DNA of 64,000 nucleotides. It comes from Alcanivorax profundi (GTDB taxonomy: Bacteria > Pseudomonadota > Gammaproteobacteria > Pseudomonadales > Alcanivoracaceae). Under the pieces are notes generated by a model. It saw nothing but the letters and a program-made list of their open reading frames with translations. It did no database searches and was not told the DNA's origin. The DNA lies in NCBI RefSeq assembly GCF_003597125.1, contig NZ_QYYA01000001.1, forward strand, positions 372,001 to 436,000. Direction: 5' to 3'. Below, in pieces: positions 53,770 through 63,440 of the stretch. The stretch's first letter is position 1. Each line of letters begins with the position of its first letter. The position numbers and the translations under genes were made by a program.

Positions 53770-54364
53770 GGATCAACCCCACGAAAATGCCTTCGATCAC
53801 CAGCTGGTCGGCTGGTACCTTGATGGGCTCATAGGCCTCATTCGCAGGTAGCAGGGTAGCACTCGATTTATTCAATTTTAACGTCTTGACCGTGACTTCC
53901 TCGTCAATTCTGGCCACTACGATCTCACCGTTGCGAGCCACGTTCGATTTACGCACTGCGATAAGGTCGCCATCAAAAATGCCGGCATCGATCATGCTGT
54001 CGCCCTGAACCTTCAACAGGTAAGTCGGGCGCTGCTTGAACAAGCCTTGCGGGACGGGGACTGTACGTTCCACGTTTTCAATGGCTTCGATGGGGACACC
54101 GGCCGCAACCTTGCCGACGATGGGCAATTCTTCTTCTGACCAGTAGGCGTTATCGAGCAGTTGGATACCACGTGAGCGGTCGCTATGTAGCTTGATGTAC
54201 CCTTTGCGTTCCAGGGCGCGGAGATGATCCGATGCGGCATTCTTGGACTGAAAGCCCATGATGTCGGCGATTTCCGCTCGGGTGGGCGCCATGCCGGTAT
54301 CGGCCAGGCATTCACGAATGCAATCCAGTACCTGTTGCTGGCGTTCAGTCAGTTTGCTGCTCAT
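53750..54364 (-). CDS. lexA: LexA repressor
   Basis: 204 residues from MSSKLTERQQ; the longer frame upstream is not LexA-like. N-terminal winged helix (PTRAEIADIMGFQSKNAASDHLRALERKGYI), cleavage site Ala88-Gly89, and catalytic Ser123 in QGDSMIDAG and Lys160. SOS repressor that self-cleaves with RecA. First gene of an overlapping operon lexA-DUF1499-tatD. sulA, which follows lexA in Pseudomonas, is not here. Confidence 0.97.
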   Translation of the reverse strand: MSSKLTERQQQVLDCIRECLADTGMAPTRAEIADIMGFQSKNAASDHLRALERKGYIKLHSDRSRGIQLLDNAYWSEEELPIVGKVAAGVPIEAIENVERTVPVPQGLFKQRPTYLLKVQGDSMIDAGIFDGDLIAVRKSNVARNGEIVVARIDEEVTVKTLKLNKSSATLLPANEAYEPIKVPADQLVIEGIFVGLIRDPNSY

Positions 54365-54476
54365 AACCTTCTCCGTATGATTGTCAGAAATAGCGCCTTG
54401 CCATGTGCGTATTTTCTGACAGCCTCTGTCATCCAAAGGGGACAATGGGTCGATGAATTTGATCCTAGCATGGGTA

Positions 54477-54492
54477 CTGGCAATATGAACAG
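54477..54492. promoter_or_regulatory. Candidate LexA box
   Basis: CTGGCAATATGAACAG fits CTG-N10-CAG and matches 11 of 16 positions of the E. coli consensus. It lies 113 bases upstream of lexA and 137 before the cNMP gene on the other strand. No better box is seen in the gap. Confidence 0.55.
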
Positions 54493-54628
54493 TGTTATTT
54501 GTCCAGTTTCTCCTGACCAGTCAATTCTCGTTCTTTGTCATTACTGCCGTTGCCCTGCTCGAGTGCGCGCACTAGCATTAGGTTTTCATATCCATCAAGC
54601 CATGGTGCAGATGAGACGGGGAGTGTAG

Positions 54629-55279
54629 ATGGAGCAGGCCAACAATAACGATTTCGGCCAGCAGCGGGTTCGGCAGTTACTTTCCGGTGTTCCGTTTTTC
54701 AATGAAATTGCGAGGGATGACCAGGTTCAGTTCTCCTTGCTTGAGCAGAACACGCGGTTGTGGGTGGCCAGCTCCGGCGACACGGTGATTCGTGCCGGGG
54801 ATGTGGATTCCACGCTGTATTTTCTCTTGCGAGGCCAGCTGGAAGTCCATGCAGAGCAGGAAGGGCAGGCGCCGCTTTACTATGTCTCTCCCGGGGAGGT
54901 TTTTGGCTCGTTGTCTATGCTGCTGCGGACCCCTAGAAGTGCCACGATCAAGGTGGCTGACAGTGCTCGTGAAGCGGTAGTGGCGAGCCTGGATTTCAAT
55001 GCTTTCAATGACGAGCAAAGCCCGTATTCGTTGCCGACCCGGTTAGCCTTTTTTCATATGATCGTGCACCACATTCGCTGGACGCTGGAAGTGAAACGCA
55101 TGCAGGCACCGCAGCACGAATTGGTACAGTCAATGCGCAAGCTTCCCGTATTTCAGGGCGAGAAAGGCAGCAAAGAAGAATTGCGGGCACTGTGTGAGCA
55201 GGCACAGGGATTAGCTGAACTGCTTTGTCGCTGGAATGAAGAAAGTCAGGCGAATACCGGGAATATCCAGCTAACGTAA
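54629..55279 (+). CDS. Crp-like cyclic nucleotide-binding protein without HTH
   Basis: 216 residues. The cNMP beta-roll is about 25-130 (GDTVIRAGDVDSTLYFLLRGQLEVHAEQEG, GEVFGSLSMLLRTPRSATI). The remaining helical part has no helix-turn-helix, so this is probably not a DNA-binding regulator. Divergent from lexA. Unknown partner. Confidence 0.75.
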   Translation: MEQANNNDFGQQRVRQLLSGVPFFNEIARDDQVQFSLLEQNTRLWVASSGDTVIRAGDVDSTLYFLLRGQLEVHAEQEGQAPLYYVSPGEVFGSLSMLLRTPRSATIKVADSAREAVVASLDFNAFNDEQSPYSLPTRLAFFHMIVHHIRWTLEVKRMQAPQHELVQSMRKLPVFQGEKGSKEELRALCEQAQGLAELLCRWNEESQANTGNIQLT

Positions 55280-55299
55280 CAAAGAGTCGGAATAACGTG

Positions 55300-55327
55300 C
55301 TGGCAGTCCGCGGTCGCGGGCTGCCAG
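55300..55327. terminator. Hairpin between convergent genes
   Basis: 13-bp stem CTGGCAGTCCGCG / CGCGGGCTGCCAG with one G.T pair, loop GT. Lies between the cNMP gene and uspA; no T-run. Confidence 0.5.
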
Positions 55328-55342
55328 TATCCTGGCCTTGTA

Positions 55343-55801
55343 TCATCCACTTTTCTGGTCGACCTTCACTGCCAGGACATCACAATGGGCACCGGGGACC
55401 AGACCGCGCGCCGTGGATCCCAGTAGCAACGCCAGACCACTGCGCGTGTGGCTGCCGACAGCAATCAGGTCGGCCTCCAGCTTGTCGGCCTTGTCGAGGA
55501 TGGTCTTCTCGATAGACCCCAGCTCTACGTGCACGTTGCCATCGGGAATCTGGTAACGCTGGGCATAGCGCCTGGCCATTTCCCGGGCCTGTTCCATCAG
55601 CCCGGTCTGTAGGTCAGTGACATCCATGGGGACATCGGCGCCGTAGGCCAGCGCCAGCGGTTCGATCACATGGATGAGGTGAAGCTCTCCTTCGTTGCCA
55701 GACAAGACGCCAGCGGCACGGGATAGCACCTGTGCGGATTCATCGCTGCCGTCGATGGCAACCAGGATCTTGCGATAGGGCGTAGGCACGATTCTCTCCA
55801 T
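55343..55801 (-). CDS. Universal stress protein (UspA family)
   Basis: 152 residues, ATP-binding type: LVAIDGSDESAQVL, VHVELGSIEKTIL and the phosphate-binding GSHTRSGLALLLGSTARGLVPGAHCDVLAVK (G-2x-G-9x-G-S/T). Cytosolic stress protein. Confidence 0.92.
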   Translation of the reverse strand: MERIVPTPYRKILVAIDGSDESAQVLSRAAGVLSGNEGELHLIHVIEPLALAYGADVPMDVTDLQTGLMEQAREMARRYAQRYQIPDGNVHVELGSIEKTILDKADKLEADLIAVGSHTRSGLALLLGSTARGLVPGAHCDVLAVKVDQKSG

Positions 55802-56003
55802 GAAAGCCGTCTTTCCCGGCAGTATAACTCGCCTTGCAGTGGTTGCCAGCGGGGTAATTCACAGTACAGGGTTGCTCTTCCACCTCTGCTTGTACTACTA
55901 CTAAAAAAGGATCCGGGGGGCACATGTTGCTTGACCCGCCTATACCGGCGCTGTCTAAATAGCGCCCATCGCAAGCCTTAGATCGGATGTTGAGTACCTG
56001 AGA

Positions 56004-58736
56004 ATGGGAAAATCGCTAGTCATTGTGGAGTCGCCTGCCAAGGCCAAGACCATTAATCGTTACCTGGGCGATGACTTCATCGTGAAGTCCAGTGTGGGGC
56101 ACGTGAGGGATTTGCCGGTTAGCGGTGGCTCCAAAAAGAGTACCCCTCAGGAACGCGCCAAAGAGGCTGCCTACACACGCTCGTTGCCCAAGGACGAACG
56201 CGAAGCCTATAAAAAGAAGAAGGCCAAGGCGCAGCTGGTTAACCGCATGGGTATCGATCCGGAAAAAGGCTGGGATGCCCATTACGAGATCCTGCCCGGC
56301 AAGGACAAAGTGGTCGATGAGCTCAAGCGTCTGGCGGCCAAGGCTGACCGTATCTATCTGGCAACGGATTTGGACCGCGAAGGGGAGGCCATTGCCTGGC
56401 ACCTGCGGGAAGTGATCGGTGGCGACGACAGCCGTTTTGACCGGGTGGTATTCAACGAGATTACCAAGAAAGCCATTCAGGCGGCGTTTGAGGAGCCCGG
56501 CAAGCTCGATTTGCACCGCGTCGAGGCCCAGCAGGCTCGCCGTTTCCTGGATCGGGTCGTCGGCTTCATGATTTCCCCGTTGTTGTGGGAAAAAATTGCC
56601 CGCGGCCTGTCTGCTGGCCGGGTTCAGTCTGTGGCAGTGGAGCTGGTGGTTGAGCGTGAGCGGGAAATTCGCGCTTTTATCCCGGAAGAGTTCTGGGAGA
56701 TGTACAGCGATACCCATACCGGTGATGGCGAAGCCCTGCGCCTGCAGGTAGCCAAGCACCAGGGGGAGAATTTCCGTCCCAATAATGGTGACGATGCGCA
56801 TGCCCATCGCCAGGCCCTGGCGGAGGCGGGCAAGCTGACGATTACTCAGCGTGAGCAACGTCCTACCAAGTCCCGGCCCTCTGCGCCGTTCATCACCTCG
56901 ACCCTGCAACAGGCCGCCAGCACTCGCCTTAACTTCGGCGTGAAGAAGACCATGATGCTGGCCCAGCGGCTCTACGAAGCGGGCCACATTACCTATATGC
57001 GTACCGACTCTACCAACCTGAGTGCAGATGCCGTTACGGCCTGCCGTGAGTGGATCGGTGAAAACCTGGGTGACAAGTACCTGCCGGAAAAACCGCTGTC
57101 CTATTCCAGCAAGGAAGGCGCCCAGGAAGCCCACGAAGCCATTCGTCCTTCCGATGTGAACCGTCGCTCCGAGCACCTCAAGGATATGGAGCGTGACGCG
57201 CAGCGCCTTTACGAGCTGATTCGCCGCCAGTTCATTGCCTGCCAGATGCCCCCGGCGGAGTATCTGAGCACCACCCTGACCGCAACCGCCAAGGGTTACG
57301 AGCTGAAGGCCAAGGGGCGGATCATGAAATTCGACGGCTGGACCCGTATCCAGCCGCCGGCTTCCCGCAAGGGCCAGGAAGATACCCTGCTGCCGGATGT
57401 GGGTGAGGGCGATACCCTGGCCATCGATAGCGTTGAAGCCGAGCAACATTTCACCAAGCCGCCGGCACGCTTTACCGAAGCGAGCCTGGTGAAAGAGCTG
57501 GAGAAGCGCGGGATTGGTCGTCCGTCTACCTATGCGGCGATCATCTCCACGATTCAGGATCGTGGCTATGTGCGTCAGGACAACCGCCGTTTCTATGCCG
57601 AGAAAATGGGTGACATCGTTACTGACCGTCTGGTGGAAAACTTCCCCAACCTGATGGATTACGGTTTCACCGCTGGTATGGAAGAGATCCTTGACGAGAT
57701 CGCCGACGGTGGCCGTCACTGGAAAGACGTTCTCGACGAGTTTTACCGGGATTTTGTCGCCAAACTCGAATCCGCCCAGGGTGAAGGGTCCGGCAAGCAG
57801 GCAGTAGGCGGTATGCGTGCCAACCTGCCGACTGATACCGATATCGATTGCCCCACCTGTGGCCGGCCCATGCAGATTCGCACCGGTTCCACCGGGGTGT
57901 TCCTGGGATGCTCAGGCTATAGCCTGCCGCCCAAGGAGCGTTGCACGGCTACGCTGAACCTGCTGCCTGGTGAAGAAGCAGTGGCCGTGAATGCCGATGA
58001 CGAAGAGGCGGAAGCCAAGGAGCTGCGTAACAAGAAGCGTTGCCCCAAATGCAGCACCGCCATGGAAAACTACTTGATCGACGAAAAGCGCAAGCTGCAT
58101 GTCTGCGGTAATAACCCGGACTGTGATGGCTATGTTGTCGAGCAGGGTGAATTCCGTATCAAGGGCTACGATGGTCCGACACTGGAATGTGAAAAGTGCA
58201 GCAGCGAGATGCAGCTGCGCACCGGGCGGTTTGGCAAGTTCTTCAAGTGCACCAACGACGATTGCGGTAATACCCGCAAGCTGCTCAAGAATGGTGAGCC
58301 GGCACCGCCACGGGCGGACCCGATCCCCATGCCGCATCTTCAGTGCGAGAAGTACGAAGATGATCATTACCTGCTGCGTGATGGTGCGTCCGGATTGTTC
58401 CTGGCGGCCAGCAAGTTCCCGAAAAACCGTGAAACCCGCCCGCCGCTGATTGCAGAAATCCAGAGCGTGGCGGAACAGCTGGATCCCAAGCACAAGTATC
58501 TGGCTGAGGCCCCTGCGAAAGACCCAGACGGCAACCCCGGGGTGCTGCGCTATAGCCGCAAGGCGAAAGAGCAGTATGTCATGAGCGAGATCGACGGCAA
58601 GGCGACCGGTTGGATGGCCTTCTACCGTGACGGCAAGTGGGTAGAAGAGCAGACCAAGAAGAAAGCCCCTGCCAAGAAAAAAGCGGCAGCGAAGAAGAAG
58701 GCCCCGGCCAGGAAAAAGGCCGCCGCCAAGAAGTAA
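56004..58736 (+). CDS. topA: DNA topoisomerase I
   Basis: 910 residues. TOPRIM domain with [26 protein letters not shown] and the catalytic Tyr331 in [11 protein letters not shown]-terminal zinc-ribbon domains ([27 protein letters not shown]) and a very basic Lys/Ala tail ([17 protein letters not shown]) that may bind DNA. Relaxes negative supercoils behind transcription. Confidence 0.97.
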   Translation: MGKSLVIVESPAKAKTINRYLGDDFIVKSSVGHVRDLPVSGGSKKSTPQERAKEAAYTRSLPKDEREAYKKKKAKAQLVNRMGIDPEKGWDAHYEILPGKDKVVDELKRLAAKADRIYLATDLDREGEAIAWHLREVIGGDDSRFDRVVFNEITKKAIQAAFEEPGKLDLHRVEAQQARRFLDRVVGFMISPLLWEKIARGLSAGRVQSVAVELVVEREREIRAFIPEEFWEMYSDTHTGDGEALRLQVAKHQGENFRPNNGDDAHAHRQALAEAGKLTITQREQRPTKSRPSAPFITSTLQQAASTRLNFGVKKTMMLAQRLYEAGHITYMRTDSTNLSADAVTACREWIGENLGDKYLPEKPLSYSSKEGAQEAHEAIRPSDVNRRSEHLKDMERDAQRLYELIRRQFIACQMPPAEYLSTTLTATAKGYELKAKGRIMKFDGWTRIQPPASRKGQEDTLLPDVGEGDTLAIDSVEAEQHFTKPPARFTEASLVKELEKRGIGRPSTYAAIISTIQDRGYVRQDNRRFYAEKMGDIVTDRLVENFPNLMDYGFTAGMEEILDEIADGGRHWKDVLDEFYRDFVAKLESAQGEGSGKQAVGGMRANLPTDTDIDCPTCGRPMQIRTGSTGVFLGCSGYSLPPKERCTATLNLLPGEEAVAVNADDEEAEAKELRNKKRCPKCSTAMENYLIDEKRKLHVCGNNPDCDGYVVEQGEFRIKGYDGPTLECEKCSSEMQLRTGRFGKFFKCTNDDCGNTRKLLKNGEPAPPRADPIPMPHLQCEKYEDDHYLLRDGASGLFLAASKFPKNRETRPPLIAEIQSVAEQLDPKHKYLAEAPAKDPDGNPGVLRYSRKAKEQYVMSEIDGKATGWMAFYRDGKWVEEQTKKKAPAKKKAAAKKKAPARKKAAAKK

Positions 58737-58742
58737 AGACAC

Positions 58743-58900
58743 ACGCTACAAGCGGCAAGCGACAACACGAGGCTCACATCTCTTGTTCTGAACGCATGGG
58801 GCTCCGTGCTGCGATGACACAAGAACGTGGGTAGAACCTCTTCTACGCGACGGCCTCTCTTGCGCCTTGCTGCTTGAGGCCCGTCGCTTGCCGCTTTTTG
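58743..58900. repeat. Inverted-repeat element B2
   Basis: Left arm CGCTACAAGCGGCAAGCGAC (58744-58763) and right arm GTCGCTTGCCGCTTTTTG (58882-58899) are inverted copies; the right side also has TTGCGCCTTGCTGCTTGAGG. Same size and setting as element B1; it starts 6 bases past the topA stop. Confidence 0.7.
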
Positions 58901-58913
58901 CCAGGATTTTGTT

Positions 58914-59444
58914 ATGTCCCGAATGGTTCGTGATAATGCTGTCAGTGGCCTGCGAGAGCGGGTTTACTTCGCCCAGGCCATGCTCCGCCAGCTGACCGGT
59001 GAGCAGGCCGGGGCAGTGCCCACCGTGCGTTTGGCGCTACGTGGTGCAGTGGTATTCCATGTGTATTCTTCTCTGGTGGGGCTGCTGCGGCAGTCCGCCA
59101 GGACCTACCAGGTGCCTGGTGCGGATACCCTGTTCAGCCTGGGTGCCCTTGAGCGGGCATTCGCGTCAGCGGGGGTAGAGGCTCCGGAACTGGCCGTCAT
59201 TGCCCAGGCTCGCAAGGACCGGGGTGATCTGGTGGCCTGGCTGGATGGCGAGATGCAAACGGCCATGGGCGCATCGGGGCTGGCTCGTCGGCCAACGCCT
59301 CCCAGCGAGGCCAACGCGCTTAACCTGATGGCCGAAGATCGCTACGCGCCTCTGGCGGAGGGTGATCTGGAGCGGCTGGCACAGGCCATCATCCGCGTCA
59401 GTGAGTTGCTGGAACACTGTGTGGGGTATCTGGAGGAGTGGTAA
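58914..59444 (+). CDS. DUF6586 family protein
   Basis: 176 residues. Matches the small helical protein that stands next to topA and lexA in Pseudomonas: RERVYFAQAMLRQLTGEQAG, RGAVVFHVYSSLVGLLRQSARTYQV and AQARKDRGDLVAWLDGEM. Function unknown. Confidence 0.72.
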   Translation: MSRMVRDNAVSGLRERVYFAQAMLRQLTGEQAGAVPTVRLALRGAVVFHVYSSLVGLLRQSARTYQVPGADTLFSLGALERAFASAGVEAPELAVIAQARKDRGDLVAWLDGEMQTAMGASGLARRPTPPSEANALNLMAEDRYAPLAEGDLERLAQAIIRVSELLEHCVGYLEEW

Positions 59445-59633
59445 CGCGGCTCAACCGAAAGCGCCCTTGCCTGTGTGACGGGATGCGTGTGTCGGGCGTT
59501 TCGGCCTGATTTTGCCGCCGCTGATCCCGGTGGGGGATTGAATCTCTCCCTTTTGCCACCAATGCTTGCAAGGCAGACACCATTGTCTGCCCCCTCGAGC
59601 AGGGCCATGGCCCTTCGTGAAACGGAGGTACAC

Positions 59634-60416
59634 ATGCCCAGCCCAACCCTGTTTTCCTGGTTTTCCCTTGTTCTGTCGGTGGTCGTTGCCAGCCTGTGGC
59701 CTGTGCAGGTGGCTCAGGCTGCAGGTGTCGCGTCAAGACAGCATCAGGCCGAGGTGCAAGAGGACTGCGTGGTGTTGCTCCATGGGTTGCGTCGTTCAGC
59801 CTGGGCCATGTCGCGCATCGAAGACTCCCTGCGCGGTGCCGGCTATCAGGTCTACAACCGGGATTACCCTTCCACCCAAGCCACGGTGGAGGCGCTGGCC
59901 GCGTCGGAAATCCGCCAGGGGCTGGACTGGTGCCAGGCCAACGCCCGCGGTCAGGTGCACTTTGTGACTCACTCCATGGGCGGCATTCTGGTGCGCGCCT
60001 ATTTGCAGGATAATCAGATCGAGCAGCTCGGGCGTATTGTCATGCTGTCGCCGCCCAACCACGGCAGCGAAGTGGTGGATCGCATGCAGGACTGGTGGCT
60101 GTTTGAAAAGCTCACCGGCCCTGCTGGCCAGCAACTGGGCACGGGGGCGGATGGCGTTACGGCAAGCCTGGCACCGATTCCCGGTGAAATCGGTATCATC
60201 ATGGGCAATCGCACAGTGGACCCGTGGCTGTCATGGATGATCCCGGGCCGCGATGACGGCAAGGTCTCACTGGACAGTGCCAGGCTCGCCGAAATGAAAG
60301 ACTTTATTGTTATGCCCGCCAGTCATGCCTTCATCATGCGTAAAAGGAAGGTCATCCAGCAGATTGTCACGTTCCTGCAGCACGGCAAGTTTCAGGTGGC
60401 CTCCGCCGACGCTTGA
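59634..60416 (+). CDS. Secreted alpha/beta hydrolase (lipase-like)
   Basis: 260 residues from the ATG with the perfect site ACGGAGG 6 bases upstream; earlier in-frame starts are spurious. Signal peptide (1-27). DCVVLLHGLRRSAWAM (oxyanion loop), FVTHSMGGILVRAY with the nucleophile Ser in THSMGG, and a late His (PASHAFIM). A periplasmic or secreted esterase, substrate unknown. Confidence 0.85.
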   Translation: MPSPTLFSWFSLVLSVVVASLWPVQVAQAAGVASRQHQAEVQEDCVVLLHGLRRSAWAMSRIEDSLRGAGYQVYNRDYPSTQATVEALAASEIRQGLDWCQANARGQVHFVTHSMGGILVRAYLQDNQIEQLGRIVMLSPPNHGSEVVDRMQDWWLFEKLTGPAGQQLGTGADGVTASLAPIPGEIGIIMGNRTVDPWLSWMIPGRDDGKVSLDSARLAEMKDFIVMPASHAFIMRKRKVIQQIVTFLQHGKFQVASADA

Positions 60417-60570
60417 GTGGCCTCTTGCCACTGTACTGCGAACGAGGGGTAAATCCGGTTCAGATTTTGGCCCTTTCGGCATCGCTGTTTCCTGAGAACT
60501 CGCTATCATGTGGTAAACACCGTGTTGCCCGCCGGGCGCACCACCACGAACAAGCTGTAATGAGGACTTC

Positions 60571-61362
60571 ATGAAATCTCGTCTGCTGATTGCGGGTCTG
60601 GCTCTGGCCATGGCTGCGCCGCTTGCCAACGCCCAGACACCGGAAGAAAAAGGGCTGGAAATCGCCCGCGAAGCGGATCGTCGCGGCGAGGGGTTTGGTG
60701 ACTTCCAGGCCGATATGAAGATGGTATTGATCACCAAGCGGGGGGACCGTGCCGAGCGTGAACTGCGGGTAAAAACCCTGGAAGGCAAAGGAGAAGACGA
60801 GGGTGACAAGAGCCTGACGATCTTCGATACCCCCCGCGATGTCCGTGGCACGGCCATGCTCACCTTTAGCTACAAGAACAAGGACGATGACCAGTGGCTG
60901 TATCTGCCCGCCTTGCGCCGGGTGAAGACCATCGCGTCGCGGAACAAGTCCGGCCCCTTCATGGGCAGTGAATTCAGTTTCGAGGACATGCGCGGTCAGG
61001 AGGTCGAGAAGTACACCTACAAATACCTGCGCGATGAAGCGTGTGGCGAGCTGACCTGCTTTGTGATGGAGCGCTACCCCACCGATGAGCACTCCGGCTA
61101 CACCAAGATGGTGGTCTGGCTGGACCAGCAGGAATACCGCACCTGGAAAGTGGATTACTACGACCGCCGCGACAGCCTGCTGAAAACCCTGGAATCCAGC
61201 GATTTCACCCAGTACAAGGACAAGTTCTGGCAACCGGCCAAGATGTCCATGATTAACCACCAGACCGGCAAGGCCACAGACCTGTTCTGGAGTAACTACC
61301 AGTACGACACCGGCCTCACGGAAGCGGACTTCAACCAGAACAGCCTGAAACGCGCGCGTTGA
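60571..61362 (+). CDS. LolA-like outer membrane lipoprotein-sorting protein
   Basis: 263 residues. Signal peptide (1-21, cut after NAQ). The rest is the LolA-like fold (pfam17131): GEGFGDFQADMKMVLITKRGDRAERELRVKTLEG, LTIFDTPRDVRGTAMLTFSYKNKDDDQWLYLPALRRVKTI. Four bases before the barrel gene; acts as a periplasmic carrier for a hydrophobic cargo by analogy. Confidence 0.85.
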   Translation: MKSRLLIAGLALAMAAPLANAQTPEEKGLEIAREADRRGEGFGDFQADMKMVLITKRGDRAERELRVKTLEGKGEDEGDKSLTIFDTPRDVRGTAMLTFSYKNKDDDQWLYLPALRRVKTIASRNKSGPFMGSEFSFEDMRGQEVEKYTYKYLRDEACGELTCFVMERYPTDEHSGYTKMVVWLDQQEYRTWKVDYYDRRDSLLKTLESSDFTQYKDKFWQPAKMSMINHQTGKATDLFWSNYQYDTGLTEADFNQNSLKRAR

Positions 61363-61366
61363 TATC

Positions 61367-62650
61367 ATGAATAAATGGTTTGTGACGGCACCGCTGCTGG
61401 CGGTGCCGCTTCTGGCTCCTGCGTGGGAGTTTCGTGGCGAGGTCGCGCTGGAAGGGCGTTACTTCACCCAGGATTCTCCCTATCCGCAAGCCGACTACGA
61501 CACCAACAGTTCGGCCTACCTGAAACCGGAAATTCTCCACGAGTGGAACGACCGGGACGATCTGTTCACCTTCATTCCTTACGCCCGTGTTGATGAAAAC
61601 GACAGCGAACGGACCCACTGGGATATCCGCGAGCTTTCCTGGATTCATGTGGGTAACGGTTGGGAATCGCGGGTCGGTATCCGCAAGGTGTTCTGGGGGG
61701 TGACCGAAGGGCGCCACCTGGTGGACATCATCAACCAGACCGACCAGGTAGATCAGGTGGATGGCGAGGAAAAACTCGGCCAGCCGATGATCAACCTGTC
61801 ACTGGTGCGCGACTGGGGCATTGTGGACCTGTTCGTGCTGCCCGGTTTCCGTGAGCGCACCTATGCCGGAGAAGAAGGCCGGCCTCGTACGCCGTTACCG
61901 GTGTCTGATGACGCCGTTTACGAGTCCTCCCAGGAGGAGGGCCGGGTGGACTTTGCCATTCGATACCAGCAGTACTTCGATAACGGGATCGAGTTTGCCC
62001 TGTCGCATTTTTCCGGTACCAGCCGCGACCCCTTGCTGATTCCCCAGAACCTGACCATGGCGGAGCTGCAGACGTTACTGGCCACCGGGCAGTTGCCTGC
62101 CGGCAGTGACCCGGAATTCACCCCGGTGTACAACGTCATCGACCAGACCGGCCTTGAGCTGCAATACCTGCAGAACGGCTGGTTGTGGAAACTGGAAGCC
62201 ATCAGCCGTTCCGGGCAGGGCGATCGTTTCTACGCGCTGGATGGCGGTTTTGAGTATACCCAGGTGGGGTTGTTCGGCTCGGCGGCCGATCTGGGCTGGA
62301 TCGTGGAATATATCTGGGAAGACCGTGAAGACAGCCTGGCGTCCCCCATGGCCAGCGATGTGCTGTTGGGGACCCGGTTCACCTTTAACGATGTGGCGTC
62401 TACCGAAATTCTGGCGGGCGTGATTTACGATGCCGACAATGAAGAAAAGGCCTTCAGCCTGGAATCCAGCCGCCGCTTTGGCAATAACCTGAAAGCCACC
62501 CTGGAAGCCCGTTTCTACACTGATGCGCAAGACCCCCGCAGCCCTTCAGCGCTGTACCGGGATATCCTGCGCAACGTCAACACCAACCCTGGGCTTGGCC
62601 CGATCAGTCGATCGGACTTTGTGCAGGCAGAGCTGGTGTATTACTTCTGA
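61367..62650 (+). CDS. Outer membrane beta-barrel protein of the LolA-like pair
   Basis: 427 residues with a short signal (1-18, MNKWFVTAPLLAVPLLAPA). Strands: EFRGEVALEGRYFTQD, VGIRKVFWGVTEGRHLVDI, VEYIWEDREDSLASP, NLKATLEARFY; ends LVYYF. The feature RKVFWGVTEGRHLVDIINQTDQVDQ is shared in form with DUF1302 barrels (compare LGQQVINWGEALFMQNG). Operon with the LolA-like gene; no MMPL gene follows. Confidence 0.8.
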   Translation: MNKWFVTAPLLAVPLLAPAWEFRGEVALEGRYFTQDSPYPQADYDTNSSAYLKPEILHEWNDRDDLFTFIPYARVDENDSERTHWDIRELSWIHVGNGWESRVGIRKVFWGVTEGRHLVDIINQTDQVDQVDGEEKLGQPMINLSLVRDWGIVDLFVLPGFRERTYAGEEGRPRTPLPVSDDAVYESSQEEGRVDFAIRYQQYFDNGIEFALSHFSGTSRDPLLIPQNLTMAELQTLLATGQLPAGSDPEFTPVYNVIDQTGLELQYLQNGWLWKLEAISRSGQGDRFYALDGGFEYTQVGLFGSAADLGWIVEYIWEDREDSLASPMASDVLLGTRFTFNDVASTEILAGVIYDADNEEKAFSLESSRRFGNNLKATLEARFYTDAQDPRSPSALYRDILRNVNTNPGLGPISRSDFVQAELVYYF

Positions 62651-62679
62651 GGGCGGCGTCCCTTGACCAGGCATGCCGC

Positions 62680-62706
62680 CAAACGTATGTTTGAAACGTA
62701 TGTTTT
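62680..62706. promoter_or_regulatory. Tandem PsrA operators
   Basis: CAAAC-GTAT-GTTTG (62680-62693) and GAAAC-GTAT-GTTTT (62693-62706), two copies of the P. aeruginosa PsrA consensus (G/C)AAAC-N2-4-GTTT(G/C), as a 13-base direct repeat. They lie 24-50 bases before psrA. Confidence 0.8.
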
Positions 62707-62729
62707 GAACGATGCTCAGGGGCGAAGCT

Positions 62730-63368
62730 ATGGCACAGGCAGGAACGGTTGACCGAATCCTGGATACGGCAGAAGTGCTGTTTGCCCAGAAAGGGTTTGC
62801 GGAAACCAGCCTGCGTGCCATTACCAGCAAGGCAGGTGTGAATCTGGCTGCGGTGAACTACCACTTTGGCTCCAAGGAATCGCTGGTACAGGCCGTGTTT
62901 GAACGCTTCCTGACGCCATTTTGTGCTGCGCTGGACGCCAAGCTGGATGAGATGGAGGCTAGTGGTGTAGCGGATACCCCGGAGAACATTCTCGGCATCA
63001 TGTCGCGTTTGGTGCTGGGGTCTCACCCGGAAGATCCTCAGCGCGCTGCGATCTTCTTCCGCTTGTCCGGGCAGGCCTACAGTCAGCCCCAGGGGCACTT
63101 GCGCGAATATTTGCACCAACAGTACGGCGCAGTATTTCGTCGCCTGCAAGACCACATGCAGCGTGCGGTTCCAGATGTGCCGCCCCGGGAGTTGTTCTGG
63201 CGGGTCCAGTTCAGTCTGGGGGCGACGATCTTTACCCTTTCGGGCCTTGAATCACTGAAGGATATCAGTCGCAACGACTTCAACATGGATGTGACTGAGG
63301 CGGATATTACCCAGCGCTTGTTGCCATTTCTCGTTGGCGGTATCAAGGCGCCGGTACCCGCAGTTTAG
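62730..63368 (+). CDS. psrA: TetR-family regulator PsrA
   Basis: 212 residues from MAQAGTVDRIL, as P. aeruginosa PsrA (MAQSETVERIL). N-terminal HTH (FAETSLRAITSKAGVNLAAVNYHFGSKESL); the C-terminal domain has PPRELFWRVQFSLGATIF as in PsrA. PsrA senses long-chain fatty acids and controls fatty-acid oxidation and rpoS. It sits downstream of the LolA/barrel pair and is autoregulated by the sites upstream. In Pseudomonas psrA adjoins lexA; here they are 8 kb apart. Confidence 0.9.
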   Translation: MAQAGTVDRILDTAEVLFAQKGFAETSLRAITSKAGVNLAAVNYHFGSKESLVQAVFERFLTPFCAALDAKLDEMEASGVADTPENILGIMSRLVLGSHPEDPQRAAIFFRLSGQAYSQPQGHLREYLHQQYGAVFRRLQDHMQRAVPDVPPRELFWRVQFSLGATIFTLSGLESLKDISRNDFNMDVTEADITQRLLPFLVGGIKAPVPAV

Positions 63369-63440
63369 CTCGCCTGCTCTCATTATTGAAAATCCGGCTC
63401 CATCAGGCATAGTCATAAGAAAACAACGAGGACGTTGATT

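Noticed and set aside
56016-57719. 567-codon minus-strand ORF opposite topA
   Set aside because: Shadow of topA; the topA frame has full catalytic motifs.
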